Of a DNA stretch of 64,000 nt, positions 34,649-43,196 are shown in pieces. The notes below the pieces were generated by a model, which ran no database searches, was not told where the DNA came from, and saw only the letters and a program-made list of their open reading frames with translations. Position numbers and translations under genes: made by a program. Position 1 is the stretch's first letter. Each line of letters opens with the position of its first letter. The stretch is from contig JAENYN010000018.1 of NCBI GenBank assembly GCA_016841765.1, positions 17,362 to 81,361 on the forward strand, given 5' to 3'. This DNA is from Guptibacillus hwajinpoensis (GTDB lineage Bacteria; Bacillota; Bacilli; Bacillales; Bacillaceae_O).

Positions 34649-34719
34649 ACCGGAGGCTAACCGATCCCAGCCCCAAGGCACATAGCCTGTCAGCAAAACT
34701 TTTCGGAAAAGCCTCCGGT
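34649..34719 (-). ncRNA. Candidate structured RNA or complex terminator
   Basis: A 10-bp outer stem (ACCGGAGGCT with AGCCTCCGGT) closes a 51-nt region containing AGGC-ACATA-GCCT and CTTTTCGGAAAAG hairpins. On the minus strand the outer stem is followed by TTTTTG. It could be a branched terminator for the gabT unit (stop at 34846) or an independent RNA. I do not recognise a riboswitch class. Confidence 0.35.
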
Positions 34720-34785
34720 CTTCCTTACATCTTATTCACCGGGTAAGTCTTTGATAACTGTGAATCACGATCGGTTAAGTCAGCT

Positions 34786-34805
34786 TGCCTGGCAATTCCC
34801 AGGCA
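34786..34805 (-). terminator. Small TGCCTGG hairpin after gabT
   Basis: TGCCTGG and CCAGGCA with a short loop, 41 nt after the gabT stop. Same word family as the other TGCCTGGCA hairpins; no strong T-run. Confidence 0.45.
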
Positions 34806-34845
34806 CCTTCAATTATCGGCAATTTACGACAAACGTCAGATGCCG

Positions 34846-36192
34846 CTACGAGACGAGTTCCTTTACCACCCGCTCCAGTACATCGAGCCCTTCATCGAGC
34901 TGGCTATCGGTGATGACAAGCGGTGACAGAATGCGGAGGATGTTGCCGTATAGGCCTGCCCCCATGACGATGACGCCGTGCTGCTGGGCGTTTTTGATGA
35001 TTTGGCCGACGATTTCTTTGTTCGGTTCTTTCGTCTCGGGATCCTTTACAAATTCGATCGCCGTCATCGCTCCGAGTGTCCGGACATCGCCGATTTGCGG
35101 AATTGATTTTTGGAGCATGGAAAAGCGGTCCGTTATCGTCTTGCCGATTTCCATTGCACGATCCGGCAGCGCCTGTTCTTCCATCATCTTGATCACTTCC
35201 AGAGCGGCTACACAGCCAAGCGGGCTGCCGCCGTATGTCCCGCCGATTTCGCCGACTCCAGGCGCCTCCATCACTTCCGCCCTGCCTGTCACAGCGCTGA
35301 TCGGCAAGCCGGCGGCTATGGATTTGGACATTGTCATGACGTCCGGTGCGACATCGAAATGCTCCATGGCAAACATCTTACCTGTCCGCCCGAATCCGGT
35401 CTGCACTTCATCAGCGATAAAAAGAATGCCGTGCTCTTCACAGATTTCCTTAATCCGGCGGACGAAATTTTTCGACGGAATGACAAATCCCCCTTCGCCC
35501 TGCACCGGTTCCATGATTACTGCGGCAATTTCTTCAGGCGGCACATCGCGCAGGAAAAAATCGTTGAACTGGTCGATGATCACCTGATCCATTTCCTCTG
35601 GCTCCATTCCATGTGGCGCCCGGTAGTAATATGGATACGGCATTTTATACGTCTCAGGCGCAAACGGGCCAAATCCGTTTTTATACGGCTTCACTTTGCT
35701 CGTCAGGGACATGGACATGAATGTCCGGCCATGGAAACCGCGTTCGAACGACACGATCGCTTTGCGGCCGGTATATTTCCTTGCAATTTTAATCGCATTT
35801 TCAACTGCTTCTGCCCCACTGCTCAGGAAAAAAGTCTTCTTATCAAAATTTCCAGGCGTAATGCTGTTCAACTTCTCGGCAAGTTCAATATAAGGCTCAT
35901 ACATCATCACATGAAAAGACGGATGCAGATACTTATCAGCCTGTGCCTTCACCGCATGGACAACCGCCGGCGGGCAGTGGCCTGCATTCAATGTGCCGAT
36001 CGCCCCGGCAAAATCGATGAACGTATTGCCGTCGACATCGGTCAGCAAAGCACCTTCTCCCTTTTCAGCAAACGTGGCGACTGTATTAAATGGCCCTTTC
36101 GGCACATTCTTTTCGCGCCTTTCAAGCAGCTCCGCAGCCTTAGGGCCCGGTATTGATGTTTTCATGTTTATGGACGTTGTTTTTTCCGCCAT
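34846..36192 (-). CDS. gabT: 4-aminobutyrate aminotransferase GabT
   Basis: 448 residues from ATG 36192 (MAEKTTSINMKTSIPGP), RBS AAGGAGG. Class III PLP aminotransferase: SSGAEAVENAIKIAR (about 112), GFHGRT (about 140), IMEPVQGEGG, ADEVQTGFGRTGK, and the PLP-lysine in MTMSKSIAAGLP (about 270). It moves the amino group of 4-aminobutyrate to 2-oxoglutarate, giving succinate semialdehyde. It begins 28 nt after yodQ, so it belongs to the lysine operon. 4-Aminobutyrate is a plausible end product of that pathway. Confidence 0.88.
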   Translation of the reverse strand: MAEKTTSINMKTSIPGPKAAELLERREKNVPKGPFNTVATFAEKGEGALLTDVDGNTFIDFAGAIGTLNAGHCPPAVVHAVKAQADKYLHPSFHVMMYEPYIELAEKLNSITPGNFDKKTFFLSSGAEAVENAIKIARKYTGRKAIVSFERGFHGRTFMSMSLTSKVKPYKNGFGPFAPETYKMPYPYYYRAPHGMEPEEMDQVIIDQFNDFFLRDVPPEEIAAVIMEPVQGEGGFVIPSKNFVRRIKEICEEHGILFIADEVQTGFGRTGKMFAMEHFDVAPDVMTMSKSIAAGLPISAVTGRAEVMEAPGVGEIGGTYGGSPLGCVAALEVIKMMEEQALPDRAMEIGKTITDRFSMLQKSIPQIGDVRTLGAMTAIEFVKDPETKEPNKEIVGQIIKNAQQHGVIVMGAGLYGNILRILSPLVITDSQLDEGLDVLERVVKELVS

Positions 36193-36220
36193 GTTAAAAC
36201 CTCCTTGCTTTGATTGGCTT

Positions 36221-37492
36221 TCAGCCGTTATCTGCACTACACCAGTCCACGAGCGTGAGTGCAATGATTTCCGCTGCCTGAAAAACCTTTTCTAGCTCGA
36301 TGTATTCATTCGGATAGTGGGCCATCCCTGTCACACCCGGCCCAAAGACGACCGACGGCGTTTCACCGATTTTTGTGAGCAGGCCCCCGTCCGTTCCCCA
36401 CGGTGACGCCTCGACGACCGGATCAGAGCCGGCAACATCCCTGTACCGTTCGGTAAGAGCTTTTATCATGTCATTCTCGAGATCGATTGAACCGGGCAGC
36501 CAGCGGGCACCGAACCATTCAAGCGTGACGGGATGATCCGCAAACCACTCGTCAATATCTTTCAGATCCTTTAGCCAGGCCTCCATTTCCGATTTCGCCT
36601 GTTCCATCGTTTCCTCCGGCGAAACGCCCATCCTGCCCTCGATTTTCACAAGATCGGGTACAGATGACGGCCAGTCGCCGCCCTCAACCTTTCCGACATT
36701 GATCGGGACAGGGATCGGAATTTTTTCATATAACGGATCCGTGATGCGGTTGTTCCGTTTTTCCTCCAGCCTGCGGAGATGGTCGACGACCGCCAGGCTT
36801 TTTTCGATGGCGTTCACCCCTTCATAGCGGGTGCCGCCGTGGGCCGAGCGGCCTTTTACATGAATCCGGAACCACATGGATCCCTGCTGTTTCGGGAAAA
36901 TTTTCATATTGGTAGGTTCGGGAATGATCGCCGCATCCGCTTTATAGCCTCTTAAAACGGCAGCAAGCGTCCCGGAACCGCCGCTTTCTTCCTCAATGAC
37001 ACTTTCAAAAATGACGTCCCCCTGCAGCCGGAGGCCAAGTGCCTGCAGGGACTGGATGGCAAGTAAAAGGGCGACATTGCCGCCTTTCATGTCTGTTGCG
37101 CCGCGTCCGAAAATTTTTCCTTCTTTGACCTTGCCGCTGTATGGGTCTTCATCCCATTGTTCACGGTCTCCTGCCGGAACGACGTCAATGTGGCCGTTTA
37201 AAATGACTGAACGGCCACCACCGCTTCCTTTCCACACGCCGACCACGTTCGGGCTGCCGGAAAATTCGCCACGGGAGGATGCAAACGCTGGATTTTTGGC
37301 CAGCTCTTCTCCATCGGGGTCCCAGACATCCACTTCGAGCCCCATATTTTGCAGTGTCTCAATGACAATATCCTGGGCCGCTTTTTCGCTGCCCTGTGTG
37401 CTAGGTGCTTGAATGATCCGCTGTAAAAGCTTGATTCCTTCTTCACGGTGGCCATCCAGCCACTCATGTACTCGGTTTTTAATGTCAGGCAT
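36221..37492 (-). CDS. yodQ: M20-family deacylase YodQ
   Basis: 423 residues. Zinc peptidase motifs: NGHIDVVPAGD (His and Asp, about 97-107), GRGATDMKGG (about 129), the EEE in VIEEESGGSG (about 163), and H in MAHYPNEY near the end. Related to ArgE/DapE and to YodQ of the B. subtilis yod cluster. It probably removes the acetyl group from an acetamido intermediate of beta-lysine breakdown. It lies between yodR and gabT. Confidence 0.85.
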   Translation of the reverse strand: MPDIKNRVHEWLDGHREEGIKLLQRIIQAPSTQGSEKAAQDIVIETLQNMGLEVDVWDPDGEELAKNPAFASSRGEFSGSPNVVGVWKGSGGGRSVILNGHIDVVPAGDREQWDEDPYSGKVKEGKIFGRGATDMKGGNVALLLAIQSLQALGLRLQGDVIFESVIEEESGGSGTLAAVLRGYKADAAIIPEPTNMKIFPKQQGSMWFRIHVKGRSAHGGTRYEGVNAIEKSLAVVDHLRRLEEKRNNRITDPLYEKIPIPVPINVGKVEGGDWPSSVPDLVKIEGRMGVSPEETMEQAKSEMEAWLKDLKDIDEWFADHPVTLEWFGARWLPGSIDLENDMIKALTERYRDVAGSDPVVEASPWGTDGGLLTKIGETPSVVFGPGVTGMAHYPNEYIELEKVFQAAEIIALTLVDWCSADNG

Positions 37493-37515
37493 CGCTCCTT
37501 TACCTCCTTCAACTG

Positions 37516-38178
37516 TTATTGCAGGGTCACAACTTCGCCGGGCACTTGAAGATGCGCCCCTGTTTTTCGGATGACCTCTTCAGGCGTATGAGGTTCCATC
37601 ACTTCTTTCAGGACAAGCCCGCTGTCTGTGACTTCGATCACGGCCATATCCGTTATGATCAAATCGACACACCTTTTTGCCGTTAAAGGCAGGCTGCACT
37701 CACGGACGATCTTCGGTTCACCCTTTTTATTGACATGATTCATCAGGACAACCACTTTCTGTGCTTTGGCCGCAAGTTCCATCGCTCCGCCGATTCCGGG
37801 CACGCGTTTTCCTGGGACGATCCAATTGGCAAGGTCGCCTTGTTCACTGACTTCAAGGCCGCCGAGAATGGTCAAATCCAGATAGCCGGAACGGATGATG
37901 CCAAATGCGGCCGCACTGTCAAAATAGGAGGCGCCGGGGACAATCGTGACCGGAAAGCCGCCTGCATTGCAGAGCGACGGGTCTTCACTTCCCTTTTCCG
38001 GCGCTTCGCCCATTCCCAATACGCCATTTTCCGCATGGAACATGACCTCCATGCCGTCCGGCACGTGATTCGAAACGAGAGATGGTATGCCGATGCCGAG
38101 GTTCACAACCATTCCTTCTTCAATTTCCCTTGCCGCCCGTTTGGCAATGCGATTGCGGACATCTACTCCCATGCCCAT
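37516..38178 (-). CDS. yodR: CoA-transferase subunit B (YodR)
   Basis: 220 residues from ATG 38178 (MGMGVDVRNRIAKRA), RBS AAGGGGGTGG; overlaps yodS by 16 nt. Family I CoA-transferase beta subunit, with VVNLGIGIPSLV at about 23 and the catalytic Glu in HAENGVLGMG (about 50). Near the middle is PGASYFDSAAAFGIIRSG. It works with YodS to move CoA between acyl groups. Confidence 0.88.
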   Translation of the reverse strand: MGMGVDVRNRIAKRAAREIEEGMVVNLGIGIPSLVSNHVPDGMEVMFHAENGVLGMGEAPEKGSEDPSLCNAGGFPVTIVPGASYFDSAAAFGIIRSGYLDLTILGGLEVSEQGDLANWIVPGKRVPGIGGAMELAAKAQKVVVLMNHVNKKGEPKIVRECSLPLTAKRCVDLIITDMAVIEVTDSGLVLKEVMEPHTPEEVIRKTGAHLQVPGEVVTLQ

Positions 38179-38870
38179 TTCCAATCCACCCCCTTGCTCT
38201 TCACTACCATATCTACATATACACCAGGTGTCACAATGCATTCAGGGTCGAGTTCGCCTGCTTCCACAATTTCATCCGCTTCTGCTATCGTGATCTTGCC
38301 TGCCATGGCAACAAGCGGACTCGTGTTCCGGGAACTCGTTTCAAACACCAGGTTGCCGAATGTATCCGCTTTCTTTGCATACACGATCGATACATCAGCC
38401 GTAAGCGGCTTCTCCAATAAAAATTCCTTCCCATCCACTGTCACCTTTTGCTTGCCCTCTTCGATCATACTGCCGATGCCGATATCGGTAAGGATGCCAC
38501 CAAGACCCATGCCGCCGGCCCTGATTCGTTCCGCCAGCGTGCCCTGGGGGGAAAATTCCACTTCCATCTTACCATCGGTCATCAGCTGCCCGGCAATCGG
38601 ATTCGAGCCGATATGCGAGGCGACAAGCTTCCTTGCCATCCCCCGGCTTACAACACGGCCGATTCCGATATCCGGAAAAGCGGCATCATTGCCGATCAAA
38701 ACCAGGTCTTTGACTCCTTTTTCAAGGATGCCCGCAATGAGTGCCGGCGGGTTGCCGATTCCTCCGAACCCGCCGTACATCAGCGTGCAGCCGTCATTTA
38801 TATAGTCCAGCGCTTCCTTTATGGTCCCTGTTTTATTGAGTGATTTTTTTCCCGTTTGAAGTGCCAACAT
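38163..38870 (-). CDS. yodS: CoA-transferase subunit A (YodS)
   Basis: 235 residues with the alpha-subunit glycine loop MYGGFGGIGNPPALI (about 31-45) and a core DLVLIGNDAAFPDIGIG. In B. subtilis the same pair follows yodT. It starts 9 nt after the aminotransferase stop. Acyl specificity is not visible in the sequence. Confidence 0.88.
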   Translation of the reverse strand: MLALQTGKKSLNKTGTIKEALDYINDGCTLMYGGFGGIGNPPALIAGILEKGVKDLVLIGNDAAFPDIGIGRVVSRGMARKLVASHIGSNPIAGQLMTDGKMEVEFSPQGTLAERIRAGGMGLGGILTDIGIGSMIEEGKQKVTVDGKEFLLEKPLTADVSIVYAKKADTFGNLVFETSSRNTSPLVAMAGKITIAEADEIVEAGELDPECIVTPGVYVDMVVKSKGVDWKWAWE

Positions 38871-38879
38871 GAGTCCCTC

Positions 38880-40247
38880 CTATCCTGCATAATTGATAAG
38901 GCCTAGTTTTTCCAGATGCGTCTGCACCTCATAAATGGTTTTTTCAAACAATCTGACGAGCTGATCAATTTCCTGCTTGTTGATGGTGAGCGGGGGTGAA
39001 ATGATGACAGCATCACCGTCATCCCCTTCATAGCCGGCCGCTGCCGGATACACAAGCAGCCCGTTTTCTTTTGCCCTGTCGATCACGTACTCAGTCAAAC
39101 GGGTTTCTTTGCTGAATGGGCGCTTTGTGAACACATCTGATATGAACTCTATGCCAAACAGGAGGCCTTTCCCCCTTACATCACCGATGATTCGGTATTT
39201 AGCTGCCATCTCCTGCAGCTTTTTCATGAGATAATCGCCTTTTTGCGCCGTCTCATTGACTAAGTTATGCTTCTCGATAAATTCAAGAACAGCAAGAGAG
39301 ACCGCCGCCGATTGCGGGTTGGCGCTGAACGTGTGACCGCTCATGATCGAAGCCGAGCCATTCATAATCGGTTCAAGCACTTTTTCACTGACCATAGCAG
39401 CCGCCATCGGCGTATAACCGGCTGTCATCCCTTTACCAAGGGTGATAATATCAGGTGCTGCACCCCAGTGCTCCATCGCAAACATCTTGCCGGTCCGGCC
39501 GATACCGGTGAGCACTTCATCGGCAATGAACAGGATATCGTTTTCTTCACAAATCTTCTTGATTTGCTGATAATAGCCGTCAGGAGGCACAATCACCCCT
39601 CCGGCTGCGCCGACAATCGGCTCAGCAATGAACGCTGCCACATTTTCCGCCCCTAACCGGTTGATCGCACGCTCCAGATCCTGTGCACATAACAGGTTGC
39701 ACGCTGGAAACGTCTGATTGAACGGACACCTGTAACAATACGGCGCCGCCACCGCCGGATAATCTTCAAGTAGATGGACGAACCGTTTCCGGCGTTCCGG
39801 ATGTCCCGACATCGAAAGCGCACCCATCGTGATCCCGTGGTAACTGCTCCACCTTGAAATGATTTTCTTTTTCTCCGGCTTGCCTTTTTCCTGCCAGTGC
39901 TGGATGGCCACCTTCATTGCTGTTTCTGTCGCTTCCGAACCGCTGTTTACAAAAAAAGACCAGTAATGCTGATCTCCGCCAAATGCCAGTTCATTCAGTT
40001 TCTTCGCCAGTTCCTCAGCCGGCTTCGATGTGAATTGCGAACGGTAAACGAACGAAACGTTCTGCGCCTGTTTATGCATGGTTTCAACAATATCCGGCAC
40101 AGCATGGCCCAGACTTGCTGTGACAGCACCTGATGAACCATCGAGATAACGCTTCCCCTGTTCGTCAAAAATATATATACCATGGCCGCGGACTGCGGTT
40201 GGATAAGAGCGGTCCAAAAATGGTTTTATTAAATAGGAACGTTCCAT
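38880..40247 (-). CDS. yodT: Class III aminotransferase YodT
   Basis: 455 residues from ATG 40247 (MERSYLIKPF), RBS GAAGGAGG. Motifs: VNSGSEATETAMKVA, SSYHGITMGAL, AEPIVGAAGGVIVPP, ADEVLTGIGRTGK and the PLP-lysine in TLGKGMTAGYTP. A Cys-rich insert (CYRCPFNQTFPACNLLC, about 170-186) is a mark of this subgroup. It probably removes the beta-amino group of acetyl-beta-lysine. First gene of yodT-S-R-Q-gabT; a cre box lies upstream. Confidence 0.85.
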   Translation of the reverse strand: MERSYLIKPFLDRSYPTAVRGHGIYIFDEQGKRYLDGSSGAVTASLGHAVPDIVETMHKQAQNVSFVYRSQFTSKPAEELAKKLNELAFGGDQHYWSFFVNSGSEATETAMKVAIQHWQEKGKPEKKKIISRWSSYHGITMGALSMSGHPERRKRFVHLLEDYPAVAAPYCYRCPFNQTFPACNLLCAQDLERAINRLGAENVAAFIAEPIVGAAGGVIVPPDGYYQQIKKICEENDILFIADEVLTGIGRTGKMFAMEHWGAAPDIITLGKGMTAGYTPMAAAMVSEKVLEPIMNGSASIMSGHTFSANPQSAAVSLAVLEFIEKHNLVNETAQKGDYLMKKLQEMAAKYRIIGDVRGKGLLFGIEFISDVFTKRPFSKETRLTEYVIDRAKENGLLVYPAAAGYEGDDGDAVIISPPLTINKQEIDQLVRLFEKTIYEVQTHLEKLGLINYAG

Positions 40248-40393
40248 TTTCCTGACCTCCTTCTTCAATCAGTTAGAATGTTTATACCCACAAGAATGCA
40301 TGATTAAAGCAGCTTCAGGGATGTTTTTACTTTTTTCACTTTGAAAGTAAGACGCCTGCCTTTCCCTGTGCTGCTGATTTGCCTGTGACGACA

Positions 40394-40408
40394 GGTAAGC
40401 GCTTACAT
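40394..40408. promoter_or_regulatory. cre box between yodT and the PucR gene
   Basis: GGTAAGCGCTTACAT contains the near-perfect palindrome GTAAGCGCTTAC and fits TGNAANCGNTNNCA on both strands with one mismatch. It lies 147 bp before yodT and about 300 bp before the PucR gene. CcpA binding could repress the lysine operon. Confidence 0.6.
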
Positions 40409-40705
40409 GTATTTGTCCACTGTAAACCGCTGCCGCTCTTCGATGGTAAAAAATTAACTAAATAGTCTGTTAAGTTTATAATATGATATAGGAAACCTAA
40501 TAGATATTGGCCAAAGTCATCCAAAATCCGTTTATGAAATTTATACACTGTGTATAAGTTTAATAGTCTATTATCGTGGTAAAAAGGAATAATTTGGTGA
40601 ATAAATTGTCCGTTTGTGGCAAGAGCCCAAGTTTTTCCTCGTTTGCTGGCGGTGCCTGATTGCATCCGCTGGCGATTTGGGTCTTGAAAAAAGGGGGAAG
40701 CCGCC

Positions 40706-42352
40706 ATGGGAATAACCGTTTTTGAAGCAATGCAGCTGCCGACAATGAAAAGCACCAGGCTTGCGGCTGGTGCATCAGGGATTCACAATATGATTAAGTG
40801 GGTGACCATTGTGGAGGTCATCGAAGACATCAACCGGCTGCAAGAAGGAGAATTTTTAATCACTACAGGCTATGGCCTGAAAGAACACGACGAGCACTTC
40901 CAACTCCTGCTCGGCATGAAAAAATTGTCAGGGGTTGCAATCTATACAGGGGTTTATCTTGAGGAGATTCCCGAGGCCTTCAAAGCAATCGCTGAACGCA
41001 ATGACCTGCCTTTAATCGAAATTCCGGAAAACATCAACTTCTCGACGATTTCCAAAGAAATTTTACAGGAAATCCTGAACAAACAAATGGAATTGACTTC
41101 CCTCTCGCTGACGATCCACAAGGAGCTTACCGGCCTTGTATTAAAAAACCAATCCGAAACATCAATAACCGAAACCCTGACAGGCTTGATCAGCGCATCG
41201 GTTTACATGATGAATGAAGTGAACAACGAACCTCATCATGTAATTCGGCACGAGGGCATCAGCTTTGAAAACAAACAGCTTTTCGTCAACGGGAAACCGA
41301 TAGACTTATCACGTTTTATCAACCGGGCGAAATCCGGCAAATTACCTGTGACGGTGGATTTGAGCCCTTTTAAAGCCATCATCCATCCGATTATCGCAAA
41401 TGACTCCTCATATGGTTATCTTATCGCCCTTAAAGAGGCAGAAAAGTGGAAGGAAATCGATATGACGGCAATCGAGCATGCGGTGACAGTCTATGCCATT
41501 GAGCTGCTTAAGCAATCGGCAGTGGACGAAACACAGCTAAGGCTGCGGGGCGAATTTTTAGAGGAGATCATTACAAAAAACTATAACAGCCCGGCCCTTA
41601 TCCAGGAACGCGGAAAAATGCTCGGCTATGACCTGTCACTGACCCAGGCAGTCTTTCACGTCAAATTCAAAAAAGGCAGCCGCCTGCAGACTCCGAAATC
41701 CGCCATCCAGCAGCTCTATAATCTTGCCCAGGTGACGATGGAACAACAAAACCGCCAGGCCATCATCAAAAAGCGGCTGGACGGCATAACGGTCCTTTTT
41801 GAACTCAAAAGGCCCGAAGGAAAAAAACCGAAAGATGACAGCATCAAACTGGCGCAGTTGATGCTCGAAAAGTGGGAGAAAAAACAAACCGGCATCCCTC
41901 TTCAAATCGGCATCGGCAACCCGTATGACGATGTAAACAAATTAAGCGATAGCGCAATCGAGGCAAAGTATGCTTGCAATCTATCAGGACTCCTCCTTGC
42001 TGAAAGAGAACTGATTCACTATGACGATATCAACACCTTTCATCTTCTGCTGCAAATGAAAGAGTTTGGCCTCGACCTCAAGCAGTTTTATGAAACGGCA
42101 CTCGGTGAACTTGTAAGGTCCAGCAAAAAAGGAATCGACCTCCTTCATACGCTCGAGGTCTATTTCAAAAACAATTCGAACATCCAGCTGACGGCAGCGG
42201 AGCTCTTCATCCATCGCCATACGCTCAAATACCGGCTTGAACAAATCAAGAAGAAAAGCGGCTACGACCTTGCCTCACCAGATGTCCGGCTGAAACTGCA
42301 GTTGGCCTTGGCCGCTTATAAGCTTGATCATTATGAGATTACCGGTGAATGA
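40706..42352 (+). CDS. PucR family transcriptional regulator
   Basis: 548 residues, RBS AAGGGGGAAG. An N-terminal PucR sensory domain (VFEAMQLPTMKSTRLAAG, then EGEFLITTGYGL at about 50), a linker, a GGDEF-derived middle (IPLQIGIGNPYDDVNKL), and a C-terminal helix-turn-helix (AAELFIHRHTLKYRLEQI, about 500). Such proteins control purine or amino acid catabolism. Divergent placement makes the yodTSRQ-gabT operon its likely target. Confidence 0.88.
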   Translation: MGITVFEAMQLPTMKSTRLAAGASGIHNMIKWVTIVEVIEDINRLQEGEFLITTGYGLKEHDEHFQLLLGMKKLSGVAIYTGVYLEEIPEAFKAIAERNDLPLIEIPENINFSTISKEILQEILNKQMELTSLSLTIHKELTGLVLKNQSETSITETLTGLISASVYMMNEVNNEPHHVIRHEGISFENKQLFVNGKPIDLSRFINRAKSGKLPVTVDLSPFKAIIHPIIANDSSYGYLIALKEAEKWKEIDMTAIEHAVTVYAIELLKQSAVDETQLRLRGEFLEEIITKNYNSPALIQERGKMLGYDLSLTQAVFHVKFKKGSRLQTPKSAIQQLYNLAQVTMEQQNRQAIIKKRLDGITVLFELKRPEGKKPKDDSIKLAQLMLEKWEKKQTGIPLQIGIGNPYDDVNKLSDSAIEAKYACNLSGLLLAERELIHYDDINTFHLLLQMKEFGLDLKQFYETALGELVRSSKKGIDLLHTLEVYFKNNSNIQLTAAELFIHRHTLKYRLEQIKKKSGYDLASPDVRLKLQLALAAYKLDHYEITGE

Positions 42353-42549
42353 AGGTTATCCCCGGGCAGGCATGTTCACCGGACTGTTTACCAGATGCAA
42401 AAGGAAACGAAGCTAATGAGCCGCGTGGGTACACTCCCTCGATTGCATTAATGGGCGATTAATAGAATCGGCAGCAGGTGTTTAGTTGAGTTGATGCCAG
42501 CGGAAGATTCGAGAAAAGTTTCCAATTTTATTTATAGGAGGGTCTTTCA

Positions 42550-42750
42550 ATGGTCATCCAATCAAACATGTCCCCGCAATCAATTGTTGGCGTCTGGGAC
42601 AATACCAGAGCTGTCTTCAAAGACTATCATGTCCCGCTCAATGACCGGCAATTGAAAGAACTCGTGGAATCCGGCACTCTATCCGCCCTGCTTCGGGAGC
42701 TGAATGAAACGGTCGGAAGTTCGGCTGATACGTGCGTTGGCGGCGGATGA
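42550..42750 (+). CDS. Small unknown protein (66 aa)
   Basis: Start ATG 42550, RBS TAGGAGGG 7 nt upstream. The product (MVIQSNMSPQSIVGVWDNTR...) has a helical middle (LNDRQLKELVESGTLSALLRELNE) and ends SSADTCVGGG. It has no membrane segment and one Cys near the end. I do not recognise it. It sits between the PucR gene and the convergent kamA-yokU operon. Confidence 0.6.
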   Translation: MVIQSNMSPQSIVGVWDNTRAVFKDYHVPLNDRQLKELVESGTLSALLRELNETVGSSADTCVGGG

Positions 42751-42791
42751 AGAATGTCCACGCTGCCGGAGTAGTTCACTCCACTCCATTG

Positions 42792-42822
42792 AAAAAGGTT
42801 CCCCGCATATTGCGGAGAACCT
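42792..42822 (-). terminator. Terminator of kamA-yokU
   Basis: AGGTTCTCCGCA and TGCGGGGAACCT (minus strand, one mismatch) followed by TTTTTC. Confidence 0.7.
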
Positions 42823-42886
42823 GGACTGAAGACTTTACAGCAAAGCTTTGTCACGAAAAAACAACAGCAGCATTGCCGACGCCATT

Positions 42887-43165
42887 CTAGTGATCAAAAT
42901 TGAAATAATTTCGCTTCAAAAATCTCGGCAGCTCCATTAATTCCTTATAAACGATTGTTTTATCAATTTTCGAGGTGTCTACAAGGAAAAGCTGGTCCTC
43001 CAGTTCCCTGACCGTTTCATCTGCCTGATATTCCATCCCGCAGGCCGAACAGCTGATGCCGGGTGTTTCCGTGATTTCAATGGCCCGTGTTCCATCAGGA
43101 AGTTCCCAATAAACAGTCGTATTCACTTCCTCTGCTCCGTCTGTTTCACACCACTCACACTTCAT
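42887..43165 (-). CDS. yokU: YokU family zinc-finger protein
   Basis: 92 residues. Two CxxC knuckles (CEWC at 3-6 and CSAC near 39-42) form a YgiT-like zinc finger; the C-terminal part is helical with basic and aromatic residues. The YokU family accompanies kamA in Bacillus. It starts about 31 nt after kamA. Role unknown, probably regulatory or protein binding. Confidence 0.8.
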   Translation of the reverse strand: MKCEWCETDGAEEVNTTVYWELPDGTRAIEITETPGISCSACGMEYQADETVRELEDQLFLVDTSKIDKTIVYKELMELPRFLKRNYFNFDH

Positions 43166-43196
43166 TGTACCGGCCTCCTTTCCATTCCCTTCTGCC

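Noticed and set aside
34649..34719. c-di-GMP or other known riboswitch
   Set aside because: The CCTCCGG word is suggestive, but the conserved core of the known classes is absent and no gene follows in the sense direction.
35110..36156. 348-codon plus-strand frame
   Set aside because: It is the antisense shadow of gabT, with no RBS and no family resemblance.
40366..40384. SigL promoter before yodT
   Set aside because: GG and GC at 10-nt distance occur, but the flanking bases (CAGCA instead of TTGCA) do not fit.
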